In this document: in pieces, positions 60,507-64,000 of the stretch
Layout: every line of letters starts with the position of its first letter
How positions within the stretch are numbered: position 1 is the first letter of the stretch
From: Gemmiger sp. An120
GTDB lineage: Bacteria; Bacillota; Clostridia; Oscillospirales; Ruminococcaceae
Length of the DNA stretch: 64,000 nt
Direction: 5' to 3'
Assembly (NCBI RefSeq): GCF_002160955.1
Contig: NZ_NFLN01000001.1
Span: 186,001-250,000, forward strand
Translations under genes and position numbers: made by a program
The notes under the pieces: model-generated
Database searches by the model: none
Told to the model about the DNA's origin: nothing
Seen by the model: only the letters and a program-made list of their open reading frames with translations

Positions 60507-61276
60507 TCCGCATCTCTCTCCCGTTTCCCCGCCTGAGCGCCCAGCCCGCGGCCGGTGTGCAGGGGCTTCCAGCCGTCCAGGCCGTTGTCCTGCAAAGCGC
60601 CCAGCATCTTCTGGCGGAAAGCCGGGTCTTCCCGCGCCATCCGCCGAACAAAATCTTTGGTGTCCTGCCGCACGGTGGCGCCGTCGGCCGGGCAGCGGCT
60701 CTTCACAACCGGCAGCCCGGCGTGACGTACCGCAGTGGTTACCTGGGCTTCGGTGGCCAGCAGCAGCGGCCGGATCAGGGTCAGCTTGCGACGGTCCAGC
60801 CAGGTCACCGGGGAGAAGCAGCCCAGCCGCCCCTCCCGCCACAGGTTCATATAAAAGGTCTCAATCGCATCATCCAGATGGTGGCCCAGCGCTACCTTGT
60901 TGCAGCCCAGTTCCAGTGCTGCGGTGTGCAGCGTACCCCGGCGCAGCTTGGCGCAGAGCGCGCAGGGATTGGGTTCCTTGCGCAGGTCAAACACCACCCG
61001 CCCGATATCGGTGCGGTGAATGTGGTAGGGAATCTGTTCCCGGGCAAACAATTCCTCCAGCGGGGTGCAGTCCATGGGCTGGCCGCCAAACTGCGGATCC
61101 AGCGTGACCGCCACTACCTCAAAGGGGATACCCAGATACCGGCGCAGCCGGCCCAGGCCCACGGTAAGGGCCACGCTGTCCTTACCGCCGGATACGCCTA
61201 CACAAACCCGGTCGCCCGGGGCAAGCATCTCATAATCCTGAATCGCTTTGCGCATCAGCCCTTCCAGCCGCTGCAT
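60503..61276 (-). CDS. TtcA-like PP-loop tRNA-thiolation ATPase
   Basis: 257 residues. PP-loop GVSGGKDSVAL (about 28-38), the CxxC CALC (about 105-108) and GHHLDDAIET. Similar to TtcA, which puts sulfur on cytidine 32 in tRNA via an iron-sulfur cluster; a third Cys (SRCPADG, about 195) could complete the cluster site. Bacillota homologues are often just labelled tRNA 2-thiocytidine synthase-like. Overlaps alr by four bases. Confidence 0.87.
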   Translation of the reverse strand: MQRLEGLMRKAIQDYEMLAPGDRVCVGVSGGKDSVALTVGLGRLRRYLGIPFEVVAVTLDPQFGGQPMDCTPLEELFAREQIPYHIHRTDIGRVVFDLRKEPNPCALCAKLRRGTLHTAALELGCNKVALGHHLDDAIETFYMNLWREGRLGCFSPVTWLDRRKLTLIRPLLLATEAQVTTAVRHAGLPVVKSRCPADGATVRQDTKDFVRRMAREDPAFRQKMLGALQDNGLDGWKPLHTGRGLGAQAGKRERDAE

Positions 61277-61341
61277 GGCCCATCACCTCACATTCCCGAC
61301 TATTATAGCATACCGCCGCCGGATTTGAACCCGCTTTTTGC

Positions 61342-61387
61342 AAAAAAAATGCCCCGACGCGGGCTTTTTTATGCCGCGGCGGGGCAA
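61342..61387 (-). terminator. Terminator of the DUF885 gene
   Basis: On the minus strand TGCCCCG...CGGGGCA with a partly paired interior, followed by eight T residues (plus 61342-61349 are A). Confidence 0.85.
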
Positions 61388-61406
61388 AAACAGGCAGATT
61401 GCCAGG

Positions 61407-63170
61407 TCAGGCGACCTGATCCAGGGCGGAACTGCCCTCCAGCCAGACCGACAGCCGTTCGGCCAGCACCGGGAACGGCGCGGGTCCCTGGTCCAGCAGC
61501 CAGGTGTGGAACTCCAGCGTATCAAACGCATCGCCCAAGGCGTCCTCAGCGGTCTTGCGCAACTCCATAAATTCCAGATACCCTGCGGCGTAGGCCATAT
61601 AGTTGGCGGGTTCGGCACACACATGTGCCATCAGATCGCCGGCGGCGTCTCCGTTGAAGCCCAGCATATCCAGCCAGGCGGCCAGATCGTCCTCGCTCCA
61701 GCCGGCCCAGTTCACCCCGATGTCTGCCAGGGCGGATACCTCCAGGGACAGCAGCCCGTTCAGCCGGGCCAGACGGCAGTAGGTGTCACTTTCGTCCAGA
61801 TAGCTGTAGCCGTATTCATGTTCCACATAGGTGGCCCAGCCCTCGGCGTAGCCGGTGGCGGAGAGCTCGTTGTTCAGCGGATCCAGATCCAGCAGCTGGG
61901 TGTACACCGTCTGGTACAGATGCCCGGGATACCCCTCGTGTGCCAGGGTGGTGAACAGAGAACTGGCATCCAGCGCGCTGTTGTTGATATAGATGGTGTT
62001 TTTGTCCTGGCTGTCAATGGGCGGAATCATAAAGAAAGCAGGGGAGGTATATTCCTCCAGCGCGGCGGGAACATCCTTGACGGTATAGGGAAGTTCCTCC
62101 AGGGCAGGGAAGTCCTCCTTGCTGGCCTCCCGCAGCTGAGCAATGATCTCCTCCGGGGGCAGGCTGCCCTGTGCCGGCACGGTGGTGAAAAACGCCTCAT
62201 AACCGTCCGGGTCCTGCTGATAGAGCATGCCCATTTCGGTCAGCCCCTCGCTGATGCTGGTAATCAGCAGCTTTTCGTAGTCTTCAATGGAACGGTCACT
62301 GCCCACCATGGCTCGCACCAGAAGCTGGTAGTAGTCCGCCCCGTCGTCCTGGCGGGCAGCCAGGCCCTGCGGCTCACCGGCCTGAGCGGCCAGCTCCCGG
62401 GCACATTCTCCCAGCGCCTGATATGCCTCGGCCACCGGCCCGCAGACCAGTTCCCGGTTGCGGGCTTCGTACGCAGCGCGGTCGGATTCTTCCAGCCAGT
62501 CCAGCTCGGCCAGACGATCGGCAAACCCGGTTACCAGCAGGCAGTCTTCCGGCGCGGCGGCGATCATCTCGCAGTATTCGGCGGCCTGATTCAGCGTCTC
62601 GGCGGCAGCCACCATCCCGGCATCGGCCCGCATGGTTTCATACTGAGCCACAAATTCGAAGTAGCGGGGCAGGTCTTCCAATAGAGCCATGTATACGTCC
62701 AGATCTGCTTTTTCGTAGAAAGAGAACTCTGCCAGGCTCAGGAGCACGTTGACATGCTGGCCGGTTACCGGGCCCAGCAGATCGTCGTACAGTTCCTTGC
62801 CCACGGCCTGTTCCTGGGTAGTAAGGGAAAAATCCAGCGCGTCCCAGGTCAGCCGCTGCGCCTCGGTCAGCTGAGAACGGTCAAAGCCGTTCAGTTCCTC
62901 CCGGTCGGCTTTCAGCTCTTCCGCAGCTTCGGCAAAATCCAGGTCCAGTTCGCCGAACGGCTTCTCGGTCATCCGTTCCAGCCCCCATTCTTCCGGGCGG
63001 CTCAGGGTATAGTTCAGGTTCAGCGCACTGGAGGTTACCGTTTCGCAGAACTGGTCGTGGGTATAGGCGGCAAACCGTTCGCTTTCGGTCATGGCCGGCT
63101 CGGAAGCGGCGCAGCCGGCCAGTATGAGCATTGCGGCGGCTCCGGCCAGAATGCGGGTAAACAGTTTCAT
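61407..63170 (-). CDS. DUF885-family lipoprotein, putative metallopeptidase
   Basis: 587 residues. Signal peptide with lipobox LAGC (lipid anchor at about Cys21). All-helical DUF885 domain. HEGYPGH (in LAHEGYPGHLYQ) and the downstream GYAEGWATYVEHEYGY give a gluzincin-like zinc site: two His from HExxxxH-type motif and a Glu further on. Members are proposed peptidases, some needed for peptide use. AAGGAG upstream of the ATG at 63168-63170. Monocistronic. Confidence 0.88.
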   Translation of the reverse strand: MKLFTRILAGAAAMLILAGCAASEPAMTESERFAAYTHDQFCETVTSSALNLNYTLSRPEEWGLERMTEKPFGELDLDFAEAAEELKADREELNGFDRSQLTEAQRLTWDALDFSLTTQEQAVGKELYDDLLGPVTGQHVNVLLSLAEFSFYEKADLDVYMALLEDLPRYFEFVAQYETMRADAGMVAAAETLNQAAEYCEMIAAAPEDCLLVTGFADRLAELDWLEESDRAAYEARNRELVCGPVAEAYQALGECARELAAQAGEPQGLAARQDDGADYYQLLVRAMVGSDRSIEDYEKLLITSISEGLTEMGMLYQQDPDGYEAFFTTVPAQGSLPPEEIIAQLREASKEDFPALEELPYTVKDVPAALEEYTSPAFFMIPPIDSQDKNTIYINNSALDASSLFTTLAHEGYPGHLYQTVYTQLLDLDPLNNELSATGYAEGWATYVEHEYGYSYLDESDTYCRLARLNGLLSLEVSALADIGVNWAGWSEDDLAAWLDMLGFNGDAAGDLMAHVCAEPANYMAYAAGYLEFMELRKTAEDALGDAFDTLEFHTWLLDQGPAPFPVLAERLSVWLEGSSALDQVA

Positions 63171-63185
63171 GCAGACTCCTTTTCT

Positions 63186-63202
63186 GCGGACGAAACGTCC
63201 GC
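63186..63202 (-). other. Leader hairpin next to the DUF885 ribosome-binding site
   Basis: GCGGACG-AAA-CGTCCGC, a perfect seven-base stem just upstream of the AAGGAG site on the minus strand. It may tune translation or mRNA stability. Confidence 0.45.
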
Positions 63203-63206
63203 CTTT

Positions 63207-63233
63207 GCTATATACTATGGTATAGTATATAGC
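63207..63233. promoter_or_regulatory. Perfect 12-3-12 dyad operator upstream of the DUF885 gene
   Basis: GCTATATACTAT-GGT-ATAGTATATAGC. It contains TATACT, a likely -10 on the minus strand, so a regulator bound here would block the promoter. The regulator is unknown; AT-rich dyads like this are typical of GntR/YtrA or PadR-like families. Confidence 0.65.
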
Positions 63234-63384
63234 ATAACAGAAGATTTTGCATCCGTTTTCGATTTTTCGGTTCCCAGCCAAAAGGAAAAGTAAAAATAGA
63301 GATTGAGAAAACGGGAGCATACAAGAGAAAACAAGAGCATTTGCAAGCAACGCAGGAATAAATCAAATTTTTGCAAAAAAGGTC

Positions 63385-63413
63385 TTGACGAACGGCATTT
63401 CATGTCCTATAAT
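63385..63413 (+). promoter_or_regulatory. Promoter of rplM-rpsI
   Basis: TTGACG (63385-63390), 17-base spacer, TATAAT (63408-63413). The ~55-base leader is too short for a full L13-leader structure. Confidence 0.82.
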
Positions 63414-63473
63414 CTAACTTGCGTCCAATCGGACCTGACCGAAAAACCAAATCTTTCAGGGAGGAAATAGATT

Positions 63474-63902
63474 ATGAGCACTACTCTGGCAAAGCCCGCC
63501 CAGGCGGCGCGCAAGTGGTACGTCCTCGATGCGGCCGGCAAGCCGCTGGGCCGTGTTGCCGCCCAGGCTGCTGTGCTGCTGCGCGGCAAGAACAAGGTCA
63601 CCTTCACCCCCAACGTGGATTGCGGCGACCATGTCATCATCATCAACTGCGACAAGGCGGTTCTGACCGGCAAGAAGCTGGAAAAGAAGTACTACCGCAC
63701 TCATTCCGGCTGGATCGGCGGCCTGAAGGAGATCCAGTACAAGACCCTGATGGCGGAGAATTCCGACAAGGCCATGTTCGTGGCCGTTAAGGGCATGATC
63801 CCGGCCAACGCGCTGGGCGCCAAGGCCATGACCCGTCTGCGCTGCTACAAGGGCGCCGAGCATGACAACGCCGCTCAGAAGCCCGAGATCTACGAGTTTT
63901 GA
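63474..63902 (+). CDS. rplM: 50S ribosomal protein L13
   Basis: 142 residues. KWYVLDAAGKPLGRVAAQAA, FTPNVDCGDHVIIIN, KKYYRTHSGWIGGLKE and VKGMIPANALG are characteristic. GGGAGG upstream. First gene of the rplM-rpsI operon. Confidence 0.98.
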   Translation: MSTTLAKPAQAARKWYVLDAAGKPLGRVAAQAAVLLRGKNKVTFTPNVDCGDHVIIINCDKAVLTGKKLEKKYYRTHSGWIGGLKEIQYKTLMAENSDKAMFVAVKGMIPANALGAKAMTRLRCYKGAEHDNAAQKPEIYEF

Positions 63903-63919
63903 TTAGGAGGCAATAGAAG

Positions 63920-64000
63920 ATGTACGAGACGAAACCTTATTTCTACGGCACCGGTCGTCGTAAGAATTCCGTTGCCCGCGTTCGCGTGTACACCGGCACC
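63920..64000 (+). CDS. rpsI: 30S ribosomal protein S9, N-terminal part
   Basis: 27 codons inside the window (MYETKPYFYGTGRRKNSVAR and onward); GTGRRKNSVARVR is the S9 hallmark. AGGAGG lies upstream. The gene continues past the right edge. Confidence 0.96.
   Translation, partial: MYETKPYFYGTGRRKNSVARVRVYTGT

Noticed and set aside
60507-60842. N-terminal extension of alr
   Set aside because: The frame stays open upstream, but that DNA codes for the TtcA-like protein in another frame, and the ATGA overlap with its own ribosome-binding site fixes the alr start at 60506.
1-64000. CRISPR arrays, transposases, prophage genes, toxin-antitoxin pairs
   Set aside because: I looked for regularly spaced repeats, integrase, transposase and phage proteins across the window and found none.

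Overview
The window is a stretch of bacterial chromosome with tightly packed genes, a GC-rich feel and classical Gram-positive ribosome-binding sites (AGGAGG-like). The gene content points to a gut-type Bacillota of the Oscillospiraceae/Ruminococcaceae kind (relatives of Subdoligranulum, Gemmiger or Faecalibacterium). The pointers are a SigK-type sigma factor, a GerW/YtfJ homologue, a SpoVB-like flippase, the order scpA-scpB-DUF2953-ytfJ-rluB, KtrAB, and a carbohydrate ABC operon without its own ATPase. This placement is inferred from gene families and neighbourhoods; no database was searched. I see no prophage, transposase, CRISPR array or rRNA. Two tRNAs (Asn-GTT, Ser-GGA) are present.

Layout. 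1-3,830: a partial membrane-anchored protein, an AraC regulator and a zinc/cadmium efflux operon (ArsR-type sensor, HMA chaperone, P-type ATPase) with a clear operator. 3,867-6,050: KtrB/KtrA potassium uptake. 6,068-8,274 (minus strand): an ECF sigma factor overlapping an RsgI-like membrane anti-sigma factor with three PepSY domains. 8,291-9,809: a GMP synthase whose glutaminase domain has lost its catalytic part. 9,844-13,360: a Nim-like flavoprotein, then two integral membrane proteins and a membrane-tethered M20 peptidase. 13,369-19,542: gltBD. 19,551-24,985: an ArsC/Spx-like protein, then potABCD and an acyl-ACP thioesterase. 25,015-25,206: an orphan promoter and terminator, probably a small RNA. 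25,435-27,114: IMP dehydrogenase.

27,115-36,670: an operon for alpha-galactosides and sucrose (binding protein, two permeases, GH36 alpha-galactosidase, AraC regulator, GH13 amylosucrase-type enzyme, fructokinase). 36,692-48,111: YitT protein, tRNA-Asn, SigK, HD hydrolase, a membrane-anchored EEP-family protein, threonine deaminase, DUF815 ATPase, a ClpC-like unfoldase without a middle domain, a SpoVB-like flippase, tRNA-Ser and L28. 48,213-52,694: an M50 protease followed by the scpA-scpB-DUF2953-ytfJ-rluB block. 52,717-56,050: a three-gene biotin-dependent transcarboxylase-like operon behind a large dyad operator. 56,069-64,000: an XRE-plus-membrane regulator, a 77-residue membrane protein, a ttcA-like/alr/lepA operon, a DUF885 lipoprotein, and the start of rplM-rpsI.

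How parts fit together. Nitrogen and purine genes sit near each other (guaA, gltBD, guaB); a GMP synthase without a glutaminase site would draw on free ammonia. The sugar operon can take raffinose-type oligosaccharides to galactose, a glucosyl product and fructose 6-phosphate. Several promoters (gltB, potA, the EEP gene, the orphan unit before guaB) are followed by a terminator-like hairpin before the first gene, so attenuation may be a common control mode here. The least ordinary items are the gutted GuaA, the ECF/RsgI/PepSY pair, the transcarboxylase-like operon with a degenerate carboxyltransferase, PotD with a C-terminal membrane anchor, and the orphan small RNA.
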